In this document: piece after piece, positions 1 through 7,767 of the stretch
How the letters are laid out: every line of letters starts with the position of its first letter
Numbering within the stretch: the first letter of the stretch is position 1
Source of the DNA: Chloroflexota bacterium
Lineage (GTDB): Bacteria; Chloroflexota; Dehalococcoidia; Bin125
Assembly: GCA_026707145.1 (NCBI GenBank)
Contig: JAPOXK010000011.1
Span: 371,608 to 435,607 of the forward strand
Reading direction: 5' to 3'
Length of the DNA stretch: 64,000 bases
Notes under the pieces: generated by a model
Databases searched by the model: none
The model's input: the letters and a program-made list of their open reading frames with translations, nothing else
Told to the model about the DNA's origin: nothing
Translations under genes and position numbers: made by a program

Positions 1-304
1 CGACGTCGTACAACCCCTGCTCGATCGCCCAAAAAGCCTGCCGGAAGGCGGTCGAGCTGCTCGAGCAGGCCTGTTCGACGTTGACGATGGGGATGCCGGT
101 CAGCCCGAACTCATTAACGACGGCCAAGCCCGTTCCCATCGGCGCGTTGACGCGGCCGCAGTAGGCGATCTGCACAGCTTGGAAGGGGACACCCGCATCA
201 TCGAGCGCCTCGCGAATCGCCGGCCTCGTCAGGTCGACGAACGACTTTTCCGGGAACCGGCCAAACGGATGGAGCCCGCCGCCGAGTACGACAACCTCAC
301 GCAT
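1..304 (-). CDS. Thiolase family protein, N-terminal part (runs off window)
   Basis: This is the N-terminal 101 residues of a thiolase-fold acyl-CoA acetyltransferase or lipid-transfer-type enzyme; the rest lies beyond the window edge. The start reads MREVVVLGGGLHPFGRFP, a typical thiolase opening. The active-site cysteine sits in the motif NVEQACSSSSTAF at about residues 80-92. The ATG overlaps the stop of the upstream DUF35 gene by 8 nt, so the two are probably co-translated. Thiolases paired with DUF35 proteins are known from acyl-CoA and sterol side-chain degradation, where the DUF35 partner supports activity. The true substrate cannot be told from this fragment. Confidence 0.85.
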   Translation of the reverse strand, partial: MREVVVLGGGLHPFGRFPEKSFVDLTRPAIREALDDAGVPFQAVQIAYCGRVNAPMGTGLAVVNEFGLTGIPIVNVEQACSSSSTAFRQAFWAIEQGLYDV

Positions 305-740
305 TCGCCTCTCCCTCCGGTACCAAGTCGAACACAAGACCCGCTCGTGGGCCTGAATCGGTATCGAACGCCGCGACGCGCAGCTGCACCGACGCACCGA
401 TCGTCATCCCAGCGGTATCGAGGCTCACGCAGGAGAACCGCTCCCCGCTTCGCAACTGGACGTCGGCCAGTGTATAGGGCGGCTCCACCAGTGATCCGGG
501 TGGACGCTGGTGCACGATCGTGAATGTCTCGATCTTGCCGGCGGGATCGGCGACGCGGGCGCGCATCTCCCGGCTCGCGCACCGAGCGCAGTATTGCCGG
601 GGAGGATGGAAACGCGCTCCGCACGCGGCGCACTCGGCGGCCTTGATGCACAGTTCGTCCGCCTCGAATGTGAAGACGTTCGCGTCGATGGGCTCTGCCG
701 TGGGCACGATCCAGCGTCTCCCGAGTACGCGGCCGCTCAT
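297..740 (-). CDS. Zn-ribbon OB-fold (DUF35) protein
   Basis: A 147-residue DUF35-type protein: a rubredoxin-like zinc ribbon followed by an OB fold. The zinc ribbon shows as CAACGARF then YCARC, two CxxC pairs. The C-terminal half is rich in beta strands (TIVHQRPPG, YTLADVQL, PRAGLVF), as expected for the OB fold that handles acyl-CoA. The reading frame is open further upstream, but that part overlaps the divergent lipoprotein gene and has shadow-like composition, so the ATG giving MSGRVLGRRW was chosen. It overlaps the thiolase by 8 nt and is most likely its partner subunit. Confidence 0.85.
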   Translation of the reverse strand: MSGRVLGRRWIVPTAEPIDANVFTFEADELCIKAAECAACGARFHPPRQYCARCASREMRARVADPAGKIETFTIVHQRPPGSLVEPPYTLADVQLRSGERFSCVSLDTAGMTIGASVQLRVAAFDTDSGPRAGLVFDLVPEGEANA

Positions 741-825
741 CTTGCCGCCGTTCGTATTACCGAAAGTGTAGCAACCGCACCGGACGCGGCTGCTACGCTC
801 GGCCGGCGGGAGCAGCGCACCGGGG

Positions 826-2295
826 ATGGGCAGGATGACGAACGCGTGCCTGAACGGCGCCGGGCTGTTTGCCGCGGCCGGCCTGCTCGCGCTCGTCGCG
901 CTCGGCGCCGCCTGTGGTGACGACGCCAAGCCTGCCCGCCCCAGTTTGGCACTGGAGTGGGTGGCCACGGGAGAACTCCGGATCTTCTCCTCGCCCCGCG
1001 CCGCCGATCTCACCGGCGACGGCGTCCTCGATATCGTGCTCGGCCACGGCCAGGAGACGCTCCCCCGAGCCGGCTATGTCACGGCGCGCGACGGGCGCAC
1101 CGGAGCCGAGATCTGGCGCGTCCAAGCGCGCGACGAGATCTTCGGATCGCCCGGCCTCGCCGATCTCACCGGCGACGGCACGCCGGACGTCGTGATCGGC
1201 GGGCGCAATGCCGAGCTCTACGCGATCGACGGACGCAGCGGGGAGGTCCTGTGGCTCTTCTACCCGCGCGGACATGCCGACTTCGACGGCTGGTACAACT
1301 TCTACACGCCCCAGTTCCTCGACGATCTGGACGGGGACGCCGTGCCGGAAGTCCTGGTCGCGAACGGGGGCGACCCGGGACTGCCGCCCTTCTATCCCCG
1401 CCCGCCGGGCCACCTCATGGTGCTGAGCGGCCGCTCGGGCGCGATCCTGGCGGCCGGGGAGACACCGGACGCGGGGGAAACCTACATGTCGGCGCTCGTC
1501 TACCGGCGCGCGTCCGACGGGACGGATCTCGTCATCTTCGGCACCGGGGGCGAAACGCTGGCCGGCTCGCTCTGGGTCGTGCCGCTGGCCGATGTGATCG
1601 CGGGAGACCTCTCGCGATCGCGGGAGGTGATCGCTCCCGCCAATCGCCGCGGGCTCGTGGCGCCCCCGGCCCTGGTCGATCTGACGCACGACGGCACCCT
1701 GGACATCGTTGCCGCGACGTTCGACGGGCGTCTCGTCGCGCTTGATGGGGAGTCTCTCGATCCCCTTTGGCTGCAGCAGTTCCCCGATAGTGAGACGTGG
1801 GCGACCCCGGCTGTCGGCTTCCTGGACGGCGACGCGGTCCCCGACCTGTTCGCCGCCTTCAGCGTTGGCATGCTGCCTGCCTACACCGCCTCGATCCTCG
1901 TGGCGGTGTCGGGCGCCACGGGCGAGTTGCTGTGGCAGGAGCGGTTCGATCTCCCACTACTCTCCTCGCCCCTCGCCGTGGATCTCGTGGGCGATGACCG
2001 GGACGAGATACTCATCACGCTCAGTCCCTTGGAGGAGGACGTGAACCAGCGGCTCCTGCTCATCGATCCTGACGGCTGGCGGGTGACGGAGCTGCTCGCC
2101 ACGGCCGGCACCAGTTTCGGGACGGGCCTCGTCATCGATCTTGACGCCGATGGCGCCCTCGAGCTCGTGCAGAGCCGTTTTGACGATGCCGGATGGACGC
2201 TGGAGCGCCGGGCGCTGGGACCCCTCGGTTCGGACGCCGTGAGCTGGGGCGCCTACCTCGGCACCTCCTACGACGGCAGCTTTCGCGCCGAGTAG
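826..2295 (+). CDS. FG-GAP/VCBS-repeat beta-propeller lipoprotein
   Basis: A 489-residue exported protein. The N-terminus has a hydrophobic signal segment ending in a lipobox-like LGAAC, followed by GDDAKPA, so it is probably a membrane-anchored lipoprotein. Seven FG-GAP-like repeats carry calcium-binding loops of the type DLTGDGVLDIV, DLTGDGTPDVV, DLDGDAVPEVL, DLTHDGTLDIV, FLDGDAVPDLF, DLVGDDRDEIL and DLDADGALELV. This number fits one closed seven-bladed propeller. An in-frame ATG three codons downstream is an equally possible start. Such proteins are extracellular binding scaffolds; the ligand is unknown. It is transcribed divergently from the DUF35 gene. Confidence 0.8.
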   Translation: MGRMTNACLNGAGLFAAAGLLALVALGAACGDDAKPARPSLALEWVATGELRIFSSPRAADLTGDGVLDIVLGHGQETLPRAGYVTARDGRTGAEIWRVQARDEIFGSPGLADLTGDGTPDVVIGGRNAELYAIDGRSGEVLWLFYPRGHADFDGWYNFYTPQFLDDLDGDAVPEVLVANGGDPGLPPFYPRPPGHLMVLSGRSGAILAAGETPDAGETYMSALVYRRASDGTDLVIFGTGGETLAGSLWVVPLADVIAGDLSRSREVIAPANRRGLVAPPALVDLTHDGTLDIVAATFDGRLVALDGESLDPLWLQQFPDSETWATPAVGFLDGDAVPDLFAAFSVGMLPAYTASILVAVSGATGELLWQERFDLPLLSSPLAVDLVGDDRDEILITLSPLEEDVNQRLLLIDPDGWRVTELLATAGTSFGTGLVIDLDADGALELVQSRFDDAGWTLERRALGPLGSDAVSWGAYLGTSYDGSFRAE

Positions 2296-2331
2296 CGCTG
2301 GATTGACGAGACGGTCGGCGCAAGCGCCCGG

Positions 2332-2604
2332 TCACCCCGCGCCGCCGCCCGCGATCGCGGGCATGATCTGAATCTCCGCGCCGTCCGGCACCCGCTCCAG
2401 CAACCCCTCCGCTCCCACGACGCCGTTCACCGCCAGCGCCAGGTCCGGACGCACGGCGTCCCCTTCGAGGATTCGCGCCGCGATCCCGGGACAGGCCGCG
2501 TCGAGGTTCTCGACGATCTGCCGCAGCGTTGTGCCCTCGACCTCGACCTCGCTGCGGCCGTCGCAGCGAGCGCGCAGGGTCGCGGGGATGAAGACGCGCG
2601 CCAC
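2332..2604 (-). CDS. MoaD/ThiS-family small sulfur-carrier-like protein
   Basis: A 90-residue beta-grasp protein. It starts with GTG (ARVFIPATLR) and ends MPAIAGGGAG. MoaD/ThiS proteins carry sulfur as a thiocarboxylate on a C-terminal Gly-Gly; here the GG run is followed by Ala-Gly, so the tail is extended by two residues. The frame is open upstream, but that part overlaps the molybdenum hydroxylase gene. The GTG follows that gene's stop by 10 nt, so it is the last gene of the hydroxylase operon. A role in molybdopterin or other sulfur transfer for the neighbouring enzyme is likely but not proven. Confidence 0.7.
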   Translation of the reverse strand: MARVFIPATLRARCDGRSEVEVEGTTLRQIVENLDAACPGIAARILEGDAVRPDLALAVNGVVGAEGLLERVPDGAEIQIMPAIAGGGAG

Positions 2605-2614
2605 GGCCGGACCG

Positions 2615-4900
2615 CTATTCCTCGCCGGGCAGCAGCTTCTCGAGCACGGCGGCCGGGGAGATCGGGAGCTCGGTGAAGCGATGCCCGGTGGCCGCATGCA
2701 CCGCGTTCGCGACGGCGGCCAGCGGCGGCACGATCGGCACCTCGCCCACGCCGCGCACCCCGTAGGGATGGCCGGGGTTCGGTACCTCGACCAACACCGT
2801 TTCGATCATCGGCAGGTCCAGGGCGGTCGGCATGCGGTAGTCTAGGAAACTCGCGTTCTCCATCCGCCCCTTCTCGTCGAAGCGGTACTCCTCGTTGAGC
2901 GCCCATCCCACGCCCTGCGACACGCCGCCCTGGATCTGCCCTTCCACGTACGACGGATGGATCGCCGTGCCCACGTCCTGCGCGGCCGTGTAGCGCAGGA
3001 TCTCGACCTTGCCCGTCTCCGGGTCGACCTCCACGTCGACGACGTGCGTCGCGAAGGTCGGTGCCGCGCTGGCGTGGTTGCTGTCCGCCCGTCCCACGAT
3101 CATTCCGCCCGTGCGTGCCAGCTTCGCCGCCAGCTCCGTGAACGTGATCGACCGCTCGCCGCCGTCCTCCCCGGCCGGACCGACGATCACCGCGTCGTCC
3201 CGATAGCGCACCTGCTCGGCCTCGACGCCCCAGATCTTGGCCGCGCGCGCGGCCAGCTGCTGGCGCAGATCCAGCCCCGCCTCGTGCGCGGCCCAGCCGC
3301 CGGCGAAGGCCGTGCGGCTGCCGCCCGTCACGCTCGTGAAGCCGACGGAGTCTGTGTCGACCACCTGTGGGATCACGCGCTCGGCCGGGATGCCCAGCGT
3401 CTCCGCGAGCTGCATCGCGATCGAGGCGCGGGTGCCGCCGATGTCCGGTGACCCCAGCACCAGCGCCACTGTCCCGTCCGAGTTGACGCTGGCGTAGGCG
3501 CTCGACTCCAGCCCGGCGTTGTACCAGTAGCCGTGCGCCACGCCGCGGCCCCGGTTGGGGCCCTGCAACTCGGAGCGGTAGTGCGGACTGCTCTGGATCG
3601 CCTGCAGGCAATCGCGGTTTCCGATCACGCCGAAGGCCGCGCCATCGGCGCTGCGCGTCCCCTCCACGGCCGCGTTCTTGAGCCGCAGGGCGATCGGATC
3701 GAGATCCAACCGCTCCGCCAACTCGTCCATCACGGAATCGGTCGCGAAGCAGGCGGCCGACGCGCCGGGCGCGCGGTAGGGCTGCACCTTGGGCTTGTTG
3801 ACGAGCACGTCGTAGCCGTCGATGCGTTGGTTTGGGATCGCGTAGGCGGTGAAGATGCAGCGCACGCCCGCGGCCACCGGCGACCCCGGGAAGGCGCCGG
3901 CCTCGTAGACTAGCTCACCCTCGGCCGCGACCAGCGTGCCGTCGCGCTTGGCGCCCAGCTTCACGCGGATCGCGGTGCCGGAAGTCGGTCCGGTCGCGCG
4001 GAAGACCTCATCGCGCGTCAGCGTCATCTTGACCGGCTTGCCCGTCTTGCGGGACAGCACCGCGGCCAGCGGCTCCAGGTAGACGGAGATCTTCCCGCCG
4101 AAGCCGCCGCCGATCTCTTGCGGCGTGACGCGGATCTTCGACACCGGGTGCTCCAGCAGGCCGGCCAGGTGGTCGCGCATGACGAAGGTCGCCTGGGTGC
4201 TGCACCAGATCTCGAGGCCGCCGTCGTGCCGCCAGAAAGCCGTGGCGTTGTGCGGCTCGATGTAGCCCTGGTGCACCATCTTCGTCTTGAACGACCGCTC
4301 CAGGACGATCTCCGCCTCTGCGAAACCCGCCTCCACGTCGCCCATCTCCGTCACGAAGTGCATGGCGACGTTGCTCGGCTCTTCGGCCGACTCGCCCGTC
4401 GCCATCTCGCGCGTGTGCAGCTCCTCGTCGATCAGCGGCGCGGAGGCCAGCATCGCCTCGTCGGCGTGCAGAACGGGCGGCAGCTCCTCGTACTCGACCT
4501 CGATCAGATCCAGCGCGTCCTCGGCGACGTGGGGGTCCGTCGCGCAGACCGCCGCCACCGCGTGCCCCTCGTAGCGCACCTTGTCGCGCGCCATGACGTT
4601 GCCGGAGAGGGTGGCGAGGCTGATCTTGACCGAACCCAGCGGCGCGAACTCGCGCCTCCCCTTGCGCGGCAGGTCCTCCGCCGTCATCACCGCCCGGACG
4701 CCCGGAAGCGCCAGGGCTTTCGAGGCGTCGATCCGCTTGATCTTGCCGTGCGCGATCGGGCTGCGCTTCACCCGCCCGTACAGCATGCCCGGCAGCCGGA
4801 TGTCCGCGCCGTAGTTCGCCCGCCCGGTGACCTTGTCGGTTCCGTCCGGCCGGATCGGGCGCGTCCCGACAACCTTGTATGGCTTCTCCGCTGTCACCAT
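2615..4900 (-). CDS. Molybdenum hydroxylase large subunit (xanthine dehydrogenase/aldehyde oxidase family)
   Basis: A 761-residue molybdopterin-binding subunit of the xanthine dehydrogenase/CO dehydrogenase superfamily. It opens with the a/b hammerhead domain (about residues 20-130), followed by the two cofactor-binding domains. Visible signatures are GGFGGK near 265, PYRAPGA near 375, and GVGEVP near 718, which supplies the conserved catalytic glutamate. The form I CO dehydrogenase loop AYxCSFR is absent, so this is not a classical CO dehydrogenase. Substrates in this family are aldehydes, purines, nicotinate-like N-heterocycles and similar compounds; the specificity is unknown. The start overlaps the iron-sulfur subunit stop by one base. 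Confidence 0.9.
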   Translation of the reverse strand: MVTAEKPYKVVGTRPIRPDGTDKVTGRANYGADIRLPGMLYGRVKRSPIAHGKIKRIDASKALALPGVRAVMTAEDLPRKGRREFAPLGSVKISLATLSGNVMARDKVRYEGHAVAAVCATDPHVAEDALDLIEVEYEELPPVLHADEAMLASAPLIDEELHTREMATGESAEEPSNVAMHFVTEMGDVEAGFAEAEIVLERSFKTKMVHQGYIEPHNATAFWRHDGGLEIWCSTQATFVMRDHLAGLLEHPVSKIRVTPQEIGGGFGGKISVYLEPLAAVLSRKTGKPVKMTLTRDEVFRATGPTSGTAIRVKLGAKRDGTLVAAEGELVYEAGAFPGSPVAAGVRCIFTAYAIPNQRIDGYDVLVNKPKVQPYRAPGASAACFATDSVMDELAERLDLDPIALRLKNAAVEGTRSADGAAFGVIGNRDCLQAIQSSPHYRSELQGPNRGRGVAHGYWYNAGLESSAYASVNSDGTVALVLGSPDIGGTRASIAMQLAETLGIPAERVIPQVVDTDSVGFTSVTGGSRTAFAGGWAAHEAGLDLRQQLAARAAKIWGVEAEQVRYRDDAVIVGPAGEDGGERSITFTELAAKLARTGGMIVGRADSNHASAAPTFATHVVDVEVDPETGKVEILRYTAAQDVGTAIHPSYVEGQIQGGVSQGVGWALNEEYRFDEKGRMENASFLDYRMPTALDLPMIETVLVEVPNPGHPYGVRGVGEVPIVPPLAAVANAVHAATGHRFTELPISPAAVLEKLLPGEE

Positions 4901-5397
4901 CAGGCAGACTCCTTCCCGTCGCCGGCTGCGTCGAGCACCGCCTGCACGATCTTGTCATAACCCGTGCAACGGCAGAGATTGCCGGCCAGCCACAGACGCA
5001 CGTCATCTTCCGCAGGGTGTGGGTTCACGTCCAGCAACGCCTTGGCCGCGACGATGAACCCCGGCGTGCAGACCCCGCACTGCAGGGCCGCATCTTCGAG
5101 GAAAGCCTGCTGCAACGGGTGGAGCCCATCGCTCGACGCGATCCCCTCGATCGTGGTGATCGCCGATCCTTCTACCTCCGCCGCCATCACCAGGCACGCG
5201 CAGACGAGGCGGCCGTCCAGGATCACCGTGCAGGCGCCGCAGTTGCCGTTGTTGCAGCCCTCTTTGACCCCCATGAGGCCGATGCGATCGCGCAGCGCCT
5301 CCAGCAGGCTGTCGCGCTCGTCCGCGAGGAACTCCTGCGGCTCGCCGTTGATCGTCGCCTCGACGACGATGCGGCGCGTGCCCGCTGCCTCCGTCAC
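4900..5397 (-). CDS. Molybdenum hydroxylase [2Fe-2S] subunit
   Basis: A 165-residue small subunit with two 2Fe-2S domains. The plant-ferredoxin-type motif is CNNGNCGAC, with further cysteines in LVCACL (C48, C53, C56 and C66/C68). The C-terminal cluster uses CGVC and CRCTGYDKIV. It passes electrons from the molybdenum centre to the FAD subunit. It overlaps the FAD subunit gene by 4 nt and the large subunit by 1 nt, so the FAD, FeS and Mo subunit genes form one tightly coupled operon read on this strand. Length is normal for the family. Confidence 0.93.
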   Translation of the reverse strand: MTEAAGTRRIVVEATINGEPQEFLADERDSLLEALRDRIGLMGVKEGCNNGNCGACTVILDGRLVCACLVMAAEVEGSAITTIEGIASSDGLHPLQQAFLEDAALQCGVCTPGFIVAAKALLDVNPHPAEDDVRLWLAGNLCRCTGYDKIVQAVLDAAGDGKESA

Positions 5398-6266
5398 GGC
5401 TGCACTCCCGCCCGCTCCGCGGCGATGCGGATGCAGCGCGTCACCAGCACTCCGGCCAGGTGCCGGCGCTGCTTCACGGTCCCGCGCATATCGTCGATCG
5501 GCCGCGCGGCCGCCCGCGCGGCTGCCGCCGCCGCCGCGATCGTCGCCTCCGACAGCGGGGTGCCGGCCAGCGCCGCGCCCGCCTCCTCGACCAGCAGCGG
5601 CATGGGCGCGACCGCCCCCACCGCCACCCGCGCGCTGGCGACCCGGTCCCCGTCGAAGCGAAGGTGGACCGCCGCGTTCGTGACGGCGATGTCCATCTCC
5701 CCGCGGGGGATGAAGCGCCGGAAGGCGGCACCGGCCCGGTCGCTCGGCGGCGGCGCCCGCAGCGCCACGACGAATTCGCCGCTTGTCAGTACGTTCCGTC
5801 CCGGGCCCGTGCAGAACGCCTCGGCCGCCACCGTCCGCCGTCCCTTCGGCCCCGCGATCTCGACCGTCGTCCCCAGCGCGATCAGCGCCGGGATGCCGTC
5901 TCCCGCGGGAGATGCATTACAGAGGTTGCCGCCCAGGCTGGCCCGGCCCTGGATCGCGACCCCGCCGATCAGGGTGGCGCAATCGATCAGGCAGGGATAG
6001 TGCTCTTGCACCGCCGGGTCGGCGGCGATGCGATAGCAGGGCGCCGCCGCGCCGATCGCGAGGCCGTCCGCCGGGTCGTAGCGGATCGCCGTCAGCGGCT
6101 CCAGCGCCTTCACGTCCACGAACAGGTCGACGTCGATGCGCCGCTCCCGCGCCAGGACGATCAGGTCGGTGCCGCCCGCTAGGACGCGGGCGCGATCCCC
6201 GCCCTGCTCCAGCAGATCCACGGCCTCCTCGACGGAGGACGGGCGCGCGTATCTCACGGCTTGCAC
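5394..6266 (-). CDS. Molybdenum hydroxylase FAD-binding subunit
   Basis: A 290-residue medium subunit with the FAD-binding fold of the xanthine dehydrogenase/CO dehydrogenase family. FAD-contacting motifs are AGGTDLI at about residue 31 and RASLGGNLCNASPAGD at about 103-118. The C-terminal half is the usual CO dehydrogenase flavoprotein C-terminal domain. It is the first gene of the operon that continues with the iron-sulfur subunit, the molybdenum subunit and a MoaD-like protein. It should pass electrons from the 2Fe-2S clusters to an acceptor that is not visible here. Confidence 0.92.
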   Translation of the reverse strand: MQAVRYARPSSVEEAVDLLEQGGDRARVLAGGTDLIVLARERRIDVDLFVDVKALEPLTAIRYDPADGLAIGAAAPCYRIAADPAVQEHYPCLIDCATLIGGVAIQGRASLGGNLCNASPAGDGIPALIALGTTVEIAGPKGRRTVAAEAFCTGPGRNVLTSGEFVVALRAPPPSDRAGAAFRRFIPRGEMDIAVTNAAVHLRFDGDRVASARVAVGAVAPMPLLVEEAGAALAGTPLSEATIAAAAAAARAAARPIDDMRGTVKQRRHLAGVLVTRCIRIAAERAGVQP

Positions 6267-6564
6267 GATGGTTACTCTAACCGGCGGCGCCCGCAGCGGT
6301 CATCCACCGGCCACGAAGGCGGCATGAGCAGGCTTGCCACGGTTCCACGCAGAACAAAGTAGTCGCCGCCGCGCGGCATTGACAATCGGGAGTCGCTTCT
6401 GAGTTAGGGGGTTGCAGCGCTGCATCGTGGCAGGCGAGCTTGATGCGTTCTCAACCGGTCCGTCGGTGAACTCGGTCTCGCCGCGCTGCCGTGGCAGTGT
6501 ATGGTGGATTTCCGAAGCTGGCTGCATGTTCCATTGCCGTCGCCGGCGCCGCTAAGGGGCCGCA

Positions 6565-7680
6565 ATGCTCGACAAGGACCGCTTGCGCCGCGCCCAGGAT
6601 CGCATGCGGGATCAAGGCATAGACGCCTATCTCATCCTCACTCACGACGATTACATCTATTTCTTCGGCGAGGATCGCTTCCAGCCTCGTGCCATTGTCC
6701 CGGCGATGGGGCTGCCCATCATCGTCACGTTTATCGGTGAGGAGGATGAGGTCAAGAGGTCGATCGGCGTCGAAGACGCCAGAGTCTTTGGAACCGTGGG
6801 CCAGCAGATCAAGGATGTCGTCGGCGTCATGCGCGAGATGATGGGCGGCAAGGAGTCGATGACGGTGGGAGTGCAGATGTGGTTCAACACGCCTGCATTC
6901 CTGCTCACGCTGTTTCAGAGGGCCAACCCGAAGGTGCGAGTCGTGGACATCGCCCCCGTCATGGACGAACTCCGCATGATCAAGGACGAGGGAGAGATAG
7001 CGCTCATCCGCCGTGCGTCGCAAATCGCCGCAGCAGGAATCGAGACGGCGGCCCAGTGTCTCAGGCCGGGGACCACGGAGAACGCGGTGGGAGCCGAGAT
7101 CGAGTATGCCATGCGAAAGGCCGGGGGGAATGGGGTTGCGACGCCCGTTTTCGTGAATTCCGGAGTTCGATCCGGCTGGCTGCATGGGACGACTTCGCAC
7201 AAGGAGATTGAGGTCGGCGATCTTGTCGTGGTTGATGTGGTCCCCAGATACAAGGGCTATTGCGCCAACATGACGCGCACGTTCGTCATCGGGCCGCCTA
7301 CAGCGGAGCAGCGCGCCATGTTCGAGACATACCGGCGGGCGCAGGCGGCAGGAATTGAGGCACTGAGGCCGGGCGTGCGGAATCGCGACATCGACACAGC
7401 AGCCCAGGAGGTCTTCGCCGCATCCGGCTATGGAGATCTCTACGTCTCTGGGATCAGTCACGGCATCGGCCTCGATTTCGAGGAGCTACCTCGGCCGACC
7501 ATTCATCCCGCCGATTCGCGTGTCGAGCTTCGCGAGAAGATGGCCGTGACTGTTGGACACTCCGTGCTTTCCGTGCCGGGCGTCGGCGGAGTGCGCATTG
7601 AAGATACGTTCCACCTGACGGATGAAGGGCCTGAACGGCTGACGGCGTACGACCTTGATTTCGAGCTTGACGCCGACTAG
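6565..7680 (+). CDS. M24-family (pita-bread) protein with lost metal ligands
   Basis: A 371-residue protein with a creatinase-like N-terminal domain (1-140) and a C-terminal pita-bread domain. In metal-dependent M24 peptidases five ligands are conserved (D, D, H, E, E). Here the first Asp (D224, VVVDVVP), the His (H299, SHGIGLD) and the last Glu (E346, VRIEDT) are present. The second Asp is Asn (N235 in YCANMTRT), and the TxEPG glutamate is replaced by Gly (G331 in TVGHS). A dinuclear metal site therefore looks incomplete, which resembles metal-free creatinase-type members more than Xaa-Pro peptidases. It stands alone; AAGGGG lies upstream of the ATG. Confidence 0.8.
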   Translation: MLDKDRLRRAQDRMRDQGIDAYLILTHDDYIYFFGEDRFQPRAIVPAMGLPIIVTFIGEEDEVKRSIGVEDARVFGTVGQQIKDVVGVMREMMGGKESMTVGVQMWFNTPAFLLTLFQRANPKVRVVDIAPVMDELRMIKDEGEIALIRRASQIAAAGIETAAQCLRPGTTENAVGAEIEYAMRKAGGNGVATPVFVNSGVRSGWLHGTTSHKEIEVGDLVVVDVVPRYKGYCANMTRTFVIGPPTAEQRAMFETYRRAQAAGIEALRPGVRNRDIDTAAQEVFAASGYGDLYVSGISHGIGLDFEELPRPTIHPADSRVELREKMAVTVGHSVLSVPGVGGVRIEDTFHLTDEGPERLTAYDLDFELDAD

Positions 7681-7767
7681 AAAGCGGTTCTCCAAGGGGA
7701 TCGTGCCCTGTACCCGCGCCGCCAGTCCGTTTGTCGCAAGCGGACGGATTCGCTGTCTCCAAGCCGG

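Noticed and set aside
297..1013. 238-residue DUF35 protein
   Set aside because: The first 91 codons overlap the divergent lipoprotein gene in antisense and lack family features.
6379..6407. Promoter TTGACA before the M24 gene
   Set aside because: The -35 is perfect, but the matching -10 (AGTTAG) is poor and the distance to the gene is about 160 nt.
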